This document shows, piece by piece, positions 51,021-63,459 of a stretch of 64,000 bases of DNA. Numbering within the stretch: the stretch's first letter is position 1; each line of letters opens with the position of its first letter. The notes beneath the pieces were generated by a model. That model did no database searches. It was not told the DNA's origin and saw only the letters and a list, made by a program, of their open reading frames with translations. The position numbers were made by a program, and so were the translations under genes. Source of the stretch: Protopterus annectens (taxonomy: Eukaryota; Chordata; Ceratodontiformes; Protopteridae); the NCBI RefSeq assembly GCF_019279795.1, contig NC_056747.1:998606320-998670319 (forward strand), given 5' to 3'.

Positions 51021-52552
51021 CTGTCACACTGTTTGCCTAATACCTGTGCACTTTCTCACACAAAACCTAAATTAAATATGGCTTAGTTTGAGTCAACAGT
51101 AGCACAGCCACCAGGCACAGGAAGGCAGGGAGGCAGGCACTACCCTAGGCCTGGTTCCAGAAGTTGGTCCCAATAGCCCTAATGCAGTCAAGATCTTCAA
51201 AATCTGTTTTTTCTTTGTAATTAATGTGACTATGTTTATGTGAATTTTTTTGTCTGGCCCTTCACTCTTGATCTTTTCACCAAAGTTGGAGCTGACAGGA
51301 GAAAAACCCTTCAAATGAAATTGTTATCAGGTTCACAGGGCCACTCAAGCCCCTTCACATTGACAAGGTGACAATCTTTCAGGGTGGGGAAGTATTAAAT
51401 TCAAAGAAACACAAGTCATATGTATTGCTAAAGAACAAATGAAGTACAATGGTCTGTAGTACAATGTTGGGCAAATAATCTGGCAGATTCAGTACAAAAA
51501 CAAACTTCTGTCTAGTAAAACAAACAAAAGGAAAACAAACAAGACAGTAATCTTCGCTTCATGGAAATGAATGAGTACTGTGAAGCAGAGGATCCCATAA
51601 ACTATATCTTTTTCAGCATCAGGGCTGATTACAGTAAGGAAGACTCTCAGGCTTACAGAGTATAGAGACTAGAATATCAACAATTATCCTAGGCAATATA
51701 TTATTTAAGCTGCTATCTACAGTGGCCAATAATGACTGCCTTGTGAAGAGCCAAATACTTCCACCTTTTAACAAAGAGAAACAAAATCAGAGGTGTACAG
51801 ACTTATTCATAATACCTTTGCATAAAGCAGTAAAACTTTGTGAAAGTCTCCAAAAAAGGAAGCAGCAGTTTCAAATCCTACTCAAAATTATAATCATTAA
51901 CAAACATGAATGCATTGCTACTTTGGGCACCAGACTGAGGTCAAGAAAAACTTGTATTATGTTGGCAATAACCCATCTAATCATCTCCATATGACCTATT
52001 CAGACCAAATATTGAAAACAAAGACATTTTATTCTTGCAAAAGCTTCCTCTAATAGATAAAAGGATTTTCCATTTCTGTATCCTCTACAGCATCTTGTTC
52101 CCTGAATAAGAAATTAAACTTCAGCTTTACATGGCCTGAAACATTTATCACCATGATCCTAAGAGGTGAAGAGCTCATGCAACATTGCCTGATTTTCCTT
52201 ACAGTTACTCCTCCTTCTTTTTAATTCTACCATTTGACTGAATATTACAGCCAAAGAAGTGAGACTTCTCATTCCCAAGGCCATCCGAGGAGGAAGCCCT
52301 CACATAATGGCAAAAGATCTGGATGAAAACATGCTTCTAGCAGTTTAATATCCAGAGTACAAGCAAGTAATCATGACCATTTCTAGAAATGTAGGCCTAA
52401 TCAAGATCACGTGAGGGGATATTACACACACAAGGAGAAGTTTCTGTATGTAACCCTTGTTTTTTATTTATGCACACTGTATTGGCAAGACTTTTTACAG
52501 CCCGCCTGTCATGGAAACATCTTGAACATCTGTCTCACAATTGCTTTCTCAT

Positions 52553-52555
<3 letters not shown>
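51021..52555. other. No gene recognised
   Basis: Non-coding DNA with no similarity that I can name. Confidence 0.5.

Positions 52556-52622
<67 letters not shown>
52556..52622. repeat. (CA)n microsatellite
   Basis: About 33 uninterrupted CA units. Confidence 0.97.
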
Positions 52623-52626
<4 letters not shown>

Positions 52627-55023
52627 AAGAACATTTTAAATAGGCACTATTTTCTACCATGAGAAATATAATATACTTGCAAAGATTTTTGTGGTTGCAC
52701 TTAAAATTACATGGCCCCATAAATGACAGGTACACTAATCCCTTTTATTCACATATCATATTTATTTGCTTTATGAACATCCATAAAGGTTTCCTTGATG
52801 ATTATAATCTTTCTACAGTAATACATATAGAAAATAACTGAAATGACAATAATGTAATCATATGACTGCAATTTTAGAGCAGTTGGTTTTAAACCTATGA
52901 TCTTTCTATGGTTGTCCATTGTATGTTCTCTAAATGTGGCATAATAAATGAGTGCTATCTCTCTAGCTAAAGTTGTATGTAGCTGGTATGCTGCTCAGGG
53001 TTAGAAGGGACAGAGAAGTTTATGATGAGATCACCATGCAAAATAGGTCCTTATACCCCCTCTGGAACTAGTTAATGGGAGCCCTTTGTATTGGCTTCAT
53101 CAGAATTTGCCCCTGACCCGTACCATCTCTGGATATCAAAGAATCATTGATCATCTTAAAATGTTTTTTTTTTCACATGCAGGTTGTCCAGTGTGTATAC
53201 TAGTTGTGTATACATTTTTCCTAACTAAATACATTATGTCTTCTGTTGTTTGCAATTATTCTTTTTTACAGATTTGTTATACATTATTTCTCCCTTTTTT
53301 CTTTCTTGTACCTGAGATACTGGATCCAAATGTTTTTCATGTGTCATATTTTGAGCTTAGGTGTTTCTAGATTTTGCTGTTAGGTGGTTCCAGCTTAGTA
53401 AAACTGTTGTCTCAGGAACAAGTTCTAAACATACAGGTGGTACCTAGCACAAAGCTCCCTCCTGCATATGCCTTACTGTAAATAAATGATGGAAACTCTA
53501 TCAAAGATTTATTGTAACTTTACCTGGTTATCAGTAACTACAAACTTAAAAAAATGATCACTGTAAATGACAGGGGCTTGTGCGTACATGCGAAGAGTCA
53601 AATATTCTCATAACATCTGAAGGTAGGTATTACCTTTTTTTTTTAGTAAACAACATTGAAAAGGCTGGAGGCTAAAAAACTGAATGGAGGGTGGTAACTT
53701 GGATTTGAACTCTTGTGTTGGCTTGTCAAAATGATAAGTTCCCATTTAGTTCAGTTAAAGATTCACACGAGAACTTCAAAAAGCTGCATGTGACACTATT
53801 GAGAAATAAATAGGTGGTTTTGTATTGTGCATCACCCTTAGGTCCAATCTCTTTTAGAAACTGTCATGCTGTTTAAATGCACTTCTGAACTAACTTTAAG
53901 GATGTTCACAGTTAAGATGTTGCAACCCTCCCTGACTCTAACAAGAAGTTGTTTGGGGGTCATTATCCTGTCCCTTAATCTTCTTATGTAGTGAAATAAC
54001 TCTTCTAAACAACCCCCCCCCAAAGATGACCTAGTTACCTTTTTTTTAAGTCTATGTTAGGCCGGAAAATGGCAGTCATTTGGAGAATGTAGCCATCCTC
54101 TAACTTATTTATATATACTAAATCAGCTTGGGGTTCTCACAAACTTTGCTTTTGTGACCAGAGTCCTGTCTCTACCATCTGGGAACAGATCTGGTGAAAC
54201 ATTTTTAGCACTGCAGGGTGACTAGAAATGCAAATAGTCTGATAGCCATATATTTATAAAACTGCTCAAACCATATGACATTTGTCTAATCTTACTTGCT
54301 GCAATTTAGATTAAATTGTAATATAATTCAGCAAACCTTTCCCAAGCAGATTAGATAATCAAACTCCCTTAAGATGTAAAAGATAAAATACAAATGAATT
54401 CCCTGCATCATGTCTAGGTTTTAATAATTTATGCACTTCTGTGAGTTCTTCCTGATAAAATGTCCATCACCACAAAGCAACACAGTTACCAGAGTCACAT
54501 TGGGTACTAAGGAATAAAGTTAAATCTGCATTTCTTTCTATAAGAAAATGTTTTTCCTTACTCAGAAGAGTAAGCATTTAAAAGTCCAATAGCACATGAA
54601 ATTATTCTCAATTAATTTATTAGTCCAGGAGAAAAAAAAGCAGGTATGCCCATTACCGAATTTATCTGTAACCAAAATAGTGAAACAGAACTCCAGACAC
54701 CCTAAGATCCAGTTCTCATCTATTCCCACTGTCCTGATATTCAAGCTCCTTATCAAAGTCAAAACTACTTCTTTATCAAAAGACAATCTCTCAGGCAATT
54801 GCCTTAGGCCATAAACCAGTGGTATATCTTGCACACTGTCCTTATTGCTGAAATAATTTATAAATAGAAGTTCTGTTTCCAAATGTTGGAGATCTTTCAT
54901 CACTGAATCTCTCCATAAAGGGAATGCATCAGGTGATATATACAAGTACAAGTAAATCACTGCCCCCCCCAAAAAAAAAAAAAAACAGAAATGTGTACCC
55001 ACAGGTAAATAACTGACTATGTG
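52623..55023. other. No gene recognised
   Basis: Non-coding DNA. The 146-codon minus-strand ORF at 54562-55002 is not recognised, has a homopolymer-encoded Phe run, and has no supporting context. Confidence 0.5.
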
Positions 55024-55328
55024 ATAGTTGGCTCTGTGGTGCAGAAGGATAAAGCCCTAATTACCACTCTGGTGAATCTGCAGTCAGCTAGTGACCCAGA
55101 TACTGGAGGAATTGAGTGGTGATAGTGGTAGTGATTGAACAAAATCAACATTCCTGTTTGGAGGCAGTGAAGGAAGCAGTCTGGACCATTGTAGCAGTCT
55201 CAAGTATTGTAGAGAGAGGAACATGAGATGCACTGTATGGCCCAGGCATGTGATCTTAATCCTGGCTACTTAAATCAATACCAATACTGTGCTTGTGCCC
55301 TTGTGGTAGTCTTCACTGAACATGTGTG
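55024..55328 (+). mobile_element. SINE-like repeat hosting PLE-1
   Basis: It starts with a tRNA A-box-like segment (GGCTCTGTGGTGCAGAAGGATAA, about 55032). Its 3' part (TGTGATCTTAATCCTGGCTA, about 55250, then TGTGCTTGTGCCC) recurs at 62357-62410. Two copies of the tail suggest an interspersed SINE family. PLE-1 is inserted just downstream. Confidence 0.5.
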
Positions 55329-55342
55329 GGAATATGTACACT
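55329..55342. repeat. PLE-1 target-site duplication, left copy
   Basis: GGAATATGTACACT, identical to 60948-60961. Confidence 0.9.
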
Positions 55343-55802
55343 AAACACCGCAACTAAACTCACACGTAGGGCTGGTGCAGCAGCCAAACCCACATCAATA
55401 ATGTTCCAAAAACAGCAGCCAGCACCATAGAGCACATTTAAATTCTTTAATAATGAATAGTGTGAATCCAAATCATACCGGTTTCGGTGTGTAGCCTTCT
55501 TCAGTGATAATAAAACATTATATCCACTGACTATATATAGCCTTAAGCTAATTAGTTATATAAATTTGGTGAGGATCAACTTAAAGATACAGTTCATATT
55601 TTCCAATTTAGGTAATATATACCCAAAATTGTATATAGACAAGTATGTATTAATCAACAGACATCCAGTATATTAAACCACAAATTCCTGTTGTAACCTT
55701 CATACAAAAACTTATAAATGTTCATTTAGACCTGGATGAAACACTCCACCAAGTCTAATGATCCAAGCGTTTTCTTTATGGTTTAGAAAATCATGCCAAC
55801 CA
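55343..55802 (-). repeat. PLE-1 3' terminal repeat (pseudo-LTR)
   Basis: The outer part (55343-55660) recurs in direct orientation at 60405-60714. The inner part, including the last codons of the GIY-YIG gene (HPGLNEHL at about 55715-55740), recurs inverted at 60715-60947. It carries the hammerhead motif at 55472-55508. Confidence 0.9.
55472..55508 (-). ncRNA. Type I hammerhead-ribozyme-like motif, 3' copy
   Basis: On the minus strand: ATCA, CTGAAGA, AGGCTACACACC, GAAA, CCGG, TA, TGAT. This is stem I (ATCA/TGAT, 4 bp), the CUGANGA core box, stem II (weakened here), the GAAA box, a palindromic CCGG as minimal stem III, and the UH cleavage position. Minimal hammerheads are known from PLE pseudo-LTRs. 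The CCGG palindrome would pair between two copies. One stem II pair is mutated in this copy. Confidence 0.65.
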
Positions 55803-56317
55803 AATTTGTAATTGTAACCCCCCCCCCCAATAACATCAATAATCTGAAAATGAAATTTCACATTTGTATGAGTTAAAACATGCTTATATACAGCACTAGA
55901 ACAATGTTTGTTTCTGGCATCACTCAAGTGTTCAGACATCCTAATTCTAAATGGTCTAGATGTTTGACCTATATAAAAGGCAAAACATGAACAGGTCACC
56001 AAATATATGACCCAACTAGTTCCGCAAGTACCAAAGCATCTAATATCAAAAATTCTACTGACATTTTTACTGAAAAATTCCTTAGACTTCTTAATATGAA
56101 CACAAAAGGAACAATGACCATAGGGGAAACAACCCCTAAGTTCAACCCCTGACAGTGTACACTGTATCCCTCCAACATTTTTGTGTCTACCTCTCTTATG
56201 CAAATTCAAATAGGAGCCCAGTGTACGACCTCTCCTATAAGAAAACAGGCACTCTGGGGGCAGAATGTTAAAAAGCCTTGGATTGGTCATTAAAATATTC
56301 CAATTATTCTTCATCAC
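55712..56317 (-). pseudogene. PLE-1 GIY-YIG endonuclease domain
   Basis: This 201-codon frame encodes the C-terminal part of the PLE protein. HCSFCVHIKKS (Cys knuckle, about 56110) leads to the nuclease core: WVIYLVTCSCFAFYIGQTSR (about 56010-55950) with the paired Tyr blocks, the Arg-rich helix RPFRIRMSEHLSD, and the late Glu in NHKENAWIIRLGG. These key residues are present. It is separated from the RT frame by a one-base shift at about 56315, so the full protein is not made from this copy. Confidence 0.92.
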
Positions 56318-57828
56318 TCTTTAATAACATTGATGTTTCTACCAAAAGTTGTGACAAATCTAATTGGTGTCAAAGTTGAGGTATTCTTCTCCTTGTACTC
56401 AAGTAACTCCTCTCGATTAAACTGTTCCACCCACTTAGAGGCTAAAATAACATCCCCATGTTTATATCCCCTAGCAAGAAATCTATTTCTAAGATCCTGC
56501 TGAAAAAAATTGTAACTGTCCTTATTGGAACATATTCTTTTGGTTCTTAGAAATTGGGACTTGGGAATGTTTTTAATAATATGTTTAGGGTGTAAACTAC
56601 TGGCATCCAATAATGTATTATATTGAGGAAATTTTCTAAAAAGTTTTGAGTCAAGTGTATGGTCACTATTTCTATTCACACAAACATCCAAATATTGAAT
56701 TTGATTATATTGTACATTGAGGGTGAACTCAATTCCCCAAACATTGTCATTAAGATATTGAACAAATTCTAACAAGTATTCTTGATCACATCTCCAAATG
56801 AACCAACAGTCATCTAGGTACCTTCGCCATATATCCAATTCCTCTATATATATATATATTGTGGGATTTATCATAAATAAGATATTCTTCTAGATAACCC
56901 ATAAAGAGGTCGGCATTTATAGGGGTGAAGGAGGCACCCATGTCTGTACCTTGAACCTGTAAATAACATTCTTGATGGAAATAGAACACATTTTAGTCAG
57001 TACATGCTCTACTATACAAATAAGTAAGATGTTAAAACCTGGTGGATAAAGATTACTTCTTTTCAACCAATAATCAACCGCCTGCAGCCTGGCCCAGTGT
57101 GGAATATTTGTATATAACGACTTGACGTCAAGTGTACACATCAACCAACCGGGCTCCAATTGGGAGTCTGTAATAATTTGCAAGAATTTGGTAGTATCTT
57201 TTAACCTTGATCCGACTAAAGTCAATAAAGGTTTGAGATGTAAAGTCAAAAATTCTGAAAGTGGTTCTGTTAATGACCCTCGGCCTGAAACTATAGGTCT
57301 ACCTGGAGGCTTCAATAACTTCTTATGAATTTTTGATAACAAATAAATTTTTTTTTTACATGGATCCGTCACTGTTAGTTGTGTCTTGATGTTCTTGTCA
57401 ATAATCCCTTCCTCAACTGCTGAACCCAAAAATTCATCAATTTGTTGCTTAAACATTTTGGTGGGATCTAAAGGCATCAACATATAGTGTTTTCTGTTCT
57501 TAAGTTGAATATGTACCTCTGCAACATATTGTTCCAAATCCAATACTACCACAGCGCCACCTGTATCAGCTGAGGTAATGACAATGTTTGGGTTGTTCCT
57601 CAAATTCTCAATAGCCTGAAATTCTAAATCAGATAAATTATTACCCAATATAAATGTTTCTTCCTGTTTAAAATGTAAATCTTTAATCACCTTTTCTTGA
57701 AAAATGGCCACATATTTATCCATTGGTGGCTGGAAAGTAGATTTATGAAATTGAAACCCAGTAGATCTTTGTGAGTTGTCCATGTCCCCAAAAAATAATT
57801 TCAAATTAAGTAGTCGACAAAATGTCAA
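56314..57828 (-). pseudogene. PLE-1 reverse transcriptase, two frames
   Basis: First frame (57828-56917): ITSADTGGAVVVLD at the usual KPDKGG position (Lys missing), KKIYLLSKIHKKL, GRPIVSGRGSLTEPLSEFL and motif A CTLDVKSLYTNIPH (about 57120). A frameshift at about 56950-56990 leaves motif B (VQGTDMGASFTPINAD) in another frame. The second frame (56874-56314) holds WRRYLDDCWFIW with the catalytic DD (about 56825) and the thumb. A short TA run in the coding region encodes IYIYI (about 56845). Apart from frameshifts the RT is well preserved. Confidence 0.9.
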
Positions 57829-58798
57829 AACATCCTGTACAAAACTATATTCATTAACAAAAAAATGGAAACAAAGGATAGCTCTTTATTGAGTATTTTT
57901 AATTGTGTATCATCCAATGACACAGAAGAGATATTATGTACATTTTGATATACATCTATTTCTGAGTTAGAACATCCAAGAACATTTCCAAATTCTTTAC
58001 TGTATCTATGTTTGTGTTTCCTACCCCCCCCCCCTGTGTCTTTTAGTCCTAAAGGGCAATCCATGTTTTTTGTTCTCTTATGTACTGGAGACTCCTGAAT
58101 GGAAACATGTTCATGTTTGGTAGTCGAAGATTCCTCTCCTGAGGTACTACTGAAATCAGTCTTAGATCTTTTTAATATGGATCTAGGTCTCTTTTTCTTG
58201 AATTTAGTGGGTGGGGGCTCACGTTCTCTAAATCTAACATATTTTTTAATGCTGAATGGTTTCCCTTCGGCATAATCCGTAACATCCCTTTGGAATTTAT
58301 GTATCTTTTTGTCCTTTAGACCTTGTTCCAATAACAATAAATCCTTAGAAAGCTTAGATAAACAGGATTTATATATCATCTGTCCCTCAAAGGGCTTAAT
58401 GTTGTCACATAATATATTAACCTCCGCAGTATTAGCTTCAATAGTTCTCTCATAAAAAGAGATAAGTATATCTACAAACAGCATAGTTGCTGTATGTTGA
58501 CCCTTAACCCATTCATCATTTAACTGTTCATCTGGACCATTCACAAATGGTTGAAGCTTAATTCTGAGTTCCCTGGGAGTGATATTTCTAGCCCTATAGG
58601 CCTTAAATAGCTTTAGATGCCAAACATTACTTTTGAGTAGTGACATACTTTTAGTTAGTTTAAAGAACAACTCTTTACAAGAGTCCCCCTGGTCCTTAAC
58701 CCTTTCACCACCTGGAGAAATACCCTCCTCATGAATACCAAAATTTGGACATCATCTTTGTCCAAGGACAAACCCTTCAAAATAGTTGTTAAATCCAT
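57825..58798 (-). pseudogene. PLE-1 N-terminal domain
   Basis: The main frame (58670-57825) starts FFKLTKSMSLLKSNVWHL and has a basic segment KFKKKRPRSILKRSKTDFSS and a His/Lys-rich GGGGRKHKHRYSKE. It ends in a frameshift at a T-run near 57853, after which the RT frame takes over. Upstream, another frame opening with a Met at 58798 (MDLTTILKGLSLDKDDVQIL) looks coding, so the original start is probably there, with an indel at about 58690-58730. I infer a nucleic-acid-binding role for the basic segments only. Confidence 0.7.
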
Positions 58799-60404
58799 TT
58801 ATACAAAATATTGCAATAAATCCTAAATTGTAAGGAAGTCCACCAACATCACAACAATAGCTGTCAATAGATGAATAGCCAAATCTATCCAAAAAGTGTT
58901 TAAATCAATTTAAAAAATAAGGTGGACATAAATGAACAGCCACCAATATATAAATTAACCATCCAATAATTGAGAAGCACTGATGATGACCTCGTTATAA
59001 AACCACGTGAAATTGGCCCGCTCCATAAGCAGTCTAATGTTATTCAACATACACAATAAACGCCAAGCGTCGCTAAGATGAAATCAGCATTGTATACAAT
59101 CCACAGTATACATATAAAAAGATGTTATTTTATAGTGAAACCATCTGTATTAATGTGGATAACTGACAATAAACGTCCAAGCATCATCAGATATCCTAAA
59201 GAAAACTTCGCTGCTGATTCACTTTGTGCCCCAGATCATCCACAGTGTATGACCCCTCTAACTATGAATGGCATCAAAAATCTAAATCCCATAACTCTAA
59301 ATAAGAATAATAAATGGCAGCTATAACTGTGATGTTCGGTGAACCTCCTCATAAAGACATAACAAGCTGTCCATACATTTATCAAGTATTTTGAACATAT
59401 CAAAACATTCAAAAACAAATATCAATTGTTAAGAAATAAAACAAATAATGCAAGATAAATTTTGTATCATAATATAAAAATCAGAACAGTTTGTAAATGT
59501 CCATAATAGTCCAAATCCACAAAATAGCTTTCCAAAGAGACAAAGTTACCTTCCGTAAACAATCATCCAACAAGATAGTTGTTTAATAGTCAGCAGAACT
59601 TTCAATTATACTTTATAGTAACCGCATCTCGATGTTGTACCACAAACGACCTGTTCCTATTAGAACTGTGTGCTCCGAATCACCCCCAAAAAAGTGAAAA
59701 TGTTCACATTAAGTTTAGAAACCCAGCACTGATCTTCCCTTCTCAGTTCCATGCATAAATTAATATAAAGAAGGCAAAAACGCCGACAAATAAGACCAGC
59801 AATCATACAATGAAGAAATAACATAGCCTACTCCTAATTGGTAGCATAATACTGATGGCGTTCACACTATATTTAGACAACTGGGCTAGTTATCCTTCAC
59901 GAATAATATGAAACAGCAAAATCAAAAGGCCCACACCAGACAAATTGGAAGAGTCAAGGCCTGTTATAACTTATATATATCTTAACAGGCAAGGCAAAAC
60001 CCTTCATCTATCGTCTAAAAAGGTATATGATTCACTGAATCGTATTGCCTTATATCTTGATGAAAAAAACGAGTTGCCATAAAGAAATATAATATAGATA
60101 GTACTTATATGGATAGTCTCTGAAAAAATAGTTCCATCCAAGCAGCTGGAATCTTTGTTGAAGGTAATGCTTTTCACATCAAACAAATGGCGACAGCTTA
60201 AAATACTAGTCCCTTTCACGAACTAAATTTATCCGTTCAAAATACTGGAACGAAGTAAATCTCAATGTCGCTTTACTTGAAAGACGAAAAAAATGAAGAT
60301 AATAACAGAAGAAACCTCACCAAAATTCAAAAAGATTCACTCCATCTATCCAAACATAAATCCATGTGTTCATTCAGGAGCCCCCAGCGAAAATGAAGAA
60401 CAGG
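58799..60404 (-). other. PLE-1 5' non-coding region
   Basis: AT-rich, about 1.6 kb, between the 5' terminal repeat block and the presumed start codon. No ORF is supported. An internal promoter would be expected in this part of the element, but I cannot point to one. Confidence 0.5.
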
Positions 60405-60947
60405 AAACACCGCAACTAAACTCGCATGTAGGGCTGGTACAATGGCCAAACCCACATCAATAATGTTCCAAAAACAACAGCCAGCACCATAGAACACATT
60501 TAAATTCTTTAATAATGAATGGTGTGAATCCAAATCATACCGGTTTCGGCATGTAGCTTTCTTCAGTGATAATAAAACATTATATCCACTGATTATATAT
60601 AGCCTTAAGCTAATTATTTATACAAATTTGGTGAGGATCAACTTAAAGATACAGTCCATATTTTCAAATTTAGGTAATATATACCCAAAATTGTATATAG
60701 GCAAGTATGTATTGGTTGGCATGATTTACTAAACCATAAAGAAAAAGCTTGGATCATTAGACTTGGTGGATTGTTTCATCCAGGTCTAAATGAACATTTA
60801 TAAGTTTTTGTATGAAGGTTACAACAGAAATTTGTGGTTTAATATACTGGATGTCTGTTGATTAATACATACTTGTCTATATACAATTTTGGGTATATAT
60901 TACATAAATTTGAAAATATGTGCTCTATGGTGCTGGCTGCTGTTTTT
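60405..60947 (-). repeat. PLE-1 5' terminal block: direct plus inverted pseudo-LTR
   Basis: 60405-60714 repeats the 3' terminus in the same orientation. 60715-60947 is an inverted copy of 55802 to about 55590 plus 55436-55405, skipping about 150 bp that include the ribozyme motif. The two halves can fold on themselves: the stretch around 60660-60714 pairs with that around 60855-60915. Confidence 0.9.
60534..60570 (-). ncRNA. Type I hammerhead-ribozyme-like motif, 5' copy
   Basis: Minus strand: ATCA, CTGAAGA, AAGCTACATGCC, GAAA, CCGG, TA, TGAT. All core boxes are the same as in the 3' copy. Stem II is weakened at a different position: here GCC is kept on the 3' side and the partner reads AGC, whereas the 3' copy keeps GGC and has ACC. 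Together they imply an ancestral GGC/GCC stem II. Confidence 0.65.
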
Positions 60948-60961
60948 GGAATATGTACACT
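60948..60961. repeat. PLE-1 target-site duplication, right copy
   Basis: GGAATATGTACACT, identical to 55329-55342. Confidence 0.9.
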
Positions 60962-62258
60962 CACATTGGAATGCTAAGAAAGCCTTTTTGTTTGTGCACC
61001 TGTACCTCAGCCATGTAAACTGCTCTCTCCCTGGTGACAGGAACAGATAGGCATGGTTGTGCCAGGAGCATGAATGTCAGCAAGCATGAGCAAGAAAAAA
61101 TAATGTAAAAAATTGGCCAACTACCTGAATGCATATAACATCCTTCCTATCATTCAGCAGGAATGTTACTCAGTACATAGCACTGTGGTAATACTACTAG
61201 TGTTTATACAGCTCATCCATGAAAAATACTGCAAAAATAAAGAAGTAGCTTTTTTAACTTGACTCATTGAAAACTTTCAATGCAATCACCCAGTCATTCC
61301 TCATTTAATGTCTTTCTGATATCACCATTTGACTAGCAGCAATGAATTTGTTTTCAAGTTGCCATTCAGTCAATGCATTGGTTAAATTCCTTCATTAAGG
61401 TTGAGGTTTTCAGTGTTAGAGCTCCCACAGGTAGTGATATTGGACTGTTGTTTTCAGCAATGTCAGAAACAAAATATTCACATTCGCTCAACCAGATCAA
61501 TTCATCCAGTATGCATTTCCATCCCTTATTTATCTGGTTAAAGCCATCATGGAAATAAACTCCAGTCTAAAAATACCCTTTACAATCACTGAGAGAGGAA
61601 AAAGAGTACTCTGCCCTACTTCAGAATGCTACAAAACTAAGGCCAAAACTCCACAATGACTTACGCATGCTGTTAATGTTGAGGGTACAGACAGTGGTAG
61701 GTTCATAAGGATCATCACTGACCACAAACTAAAGTATGAATAACATGCTCCTCTAACTGCAAATAATAAAAATAAGCAACTTATGTAGAACAAAACCTCT
61801 TCTAACCAATCGTGCCCATTCTGTGACAGCTTACTCTTTAAATCATTCTTTTCCCTGTGTTGATTTAATGTTCACTAACCAGCACGGTGTTTATTGGCCA
61901 GGATTTAAATAAAGCTGTAACAGAATTGCTGGATTTGCTGCTACTGTACATTGAAGAGCACAACACCAATATGCTGTACTCAAGGATATTGATTGGCTTA
62001 GTTTATTGCATATCCTCAACACTGCACAAGTAAAAATGAGGCATTGCATTCTCTGTACACCTAATAATTGTCCAACAATTTAATCTATTGTTCAATTTTA
62101 CAAGATAGGATGTTTCTTTTAGTTAGAAACCAGTAGAAACCCAAATATTAGACATAATTATAAAGTCTAAAACATCAAGATGATGCATTATTCTCAGCCC
62201 ATGCTTCTATAATTTAGAGCAATAGCTGCAATGGCACCTTGCAACAGTTTCTAATAAA

Positions 62259-62261
<3 letters not shown>
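60962..62261. other. No gene recognised
   Basis: Non-coding DNA; the start continues the host sequence of PLE-1. Confidence 0.5.

Positions 62262-62319
<58 letters not shown>
62262..62319. repeat. (CA)n microsatellite
   Basis: About 29 uninterrupted CA units, followed by GTGAGTGTGTGTG and CACACA, a small imperfect inverted repeat. Confidence 0.95.
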
Positions 62320-62322
<3 letters not shown>

Positions 62323-62351
62323 AGTGTGTGTGTACACACACTATAAACATT

Positions 62352-62412
62352 CAAGTGACTGTGATCTTAATCATGGCTGCTTAAATGGAAATTGATACTG
62401 CACTTGTGCCCA
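62352..62412 (+). repeat. Second copy of the SINE-like tail
   Basis: GTGATCTTAATCATGGCTGC and CTGCACTTGTGCCC match about 55248-55302. Confidence 0.6.
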
Positions 62413-63459
62413 ACAGGGAAACTACACAACAGTGGCGGCATTATTGACTTGCAACTGACTGACTACTCTTTTATAGTACTTATACTGCCCCATAATGCAC
62501 TGTGCCAGTGTAGCCATCCCTTTTGCTCCACCATAAATACAGCTTTGGTCACAAGCAATACCTTCAAGTCTGTTATCTCCCTATGAATACTTTTTCCATC
62601 TCCATCTAGCTACTATCATACATAACAATGCTCCCAAAGGTTTCTGTTACCATGCATAGTTACGTCAAAGATTCTAACTTTGCATTGTGTATTTATCTTA
62701 GTATTATAGTCACTTTAGGGGGAGACCATCAGTTGTTTGAGCACTCTTTCACAGAGTTCTCATGCCTTTAAGTATATGTGCTGAAAGTTTCTTTCAATGC
62801 TAATGGAGTTGACCATTTAACACATTCTTGTACAACCATGGAGTTTTTGTATGTAAGTATGGGGGGGGGGGGTATGATGGAGTTTTCTCCAAATGATAGG
62901 TACAGTGGGACTTGCCCGTACAGAAAAAAAATTGTTTGCGGTCTGCTACAAGTGTCCTTCAGTGAGTTATTTCCCCCACTACTGCAAAATAAATAAAAAA
63001 ATAGATAAATAAATAACTATTTTGAGGTTTGTCAGTTACCTCAACATTATTCTCCTTCGGCACTGTCTATGTTTGTTTCTCCTGCATTTATTTGCTACAT
63101 GTTATAATTAATGATTATGATTTTATTGCTGGATTGCCAAATCTCTGTAACTATATGTATTAAATGATTGTTTCTGTATTCAATTATTTTCAGCCAACAA
63201 CTTTGTTATGGGTCTTTTCCTTCCAAGTCTTTGCTGAAAATGAATTCTGTCTGATCAAATTAGCATAGTCAACAAATGTAAATAAATAAATACAAATGCT
63301 GCCCTCAGTGATCAATCCTTCCACAGTATCAATCACTTTATCATTCCAATTTCCTATACAGGTAACATATTTACATATCATAGGTCACAGTCCTCCATCC
63401 CATTAGCACATAAACTCCACTTCTCCTTACTTCTCATCAATCTTGCCCACAAATGTTAC
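62413..63459. other. No gene recognised
   Basis: AT-rich non-coding DNA with a 10-base G run at about 62862 and short AAAT-type runs at about 62990 and 63285. Confidence 0.5.

Larger units (their letters stand above)
55343..60947 (-). mobile_element. PLE-1: near-complete Penelope-like element with repeated and inverted ends
   Basis: A 5.6-kb minus-strand element between 14-bp target-site duplications. From its 5' end (right): a terminal repeat block (60405-60947), about 1.6 kb of non-coding DNA, an N-terminal domain, RT, GIY-YIG, and the 3' terminal repeat (55343-55802). The 5' block consists of a direct copy of the 3' terminal sequence (60405-60714 against 55343-55660) followed by an inverted copy (60715-60947, reverse complement of 55802 down to about 55590 and then of 55436-55405). 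PLEs typically carry such direct and inverted pseudo-LTRs. Confidence 0.92.

Noticed and set aside
54562..55002. 146-codon minus-strand ORF as a possible host gene exon
   Set aside because: No recognisable domain; it begins with a homopolymer-encoded Phe run and has no splice or neighbour context.
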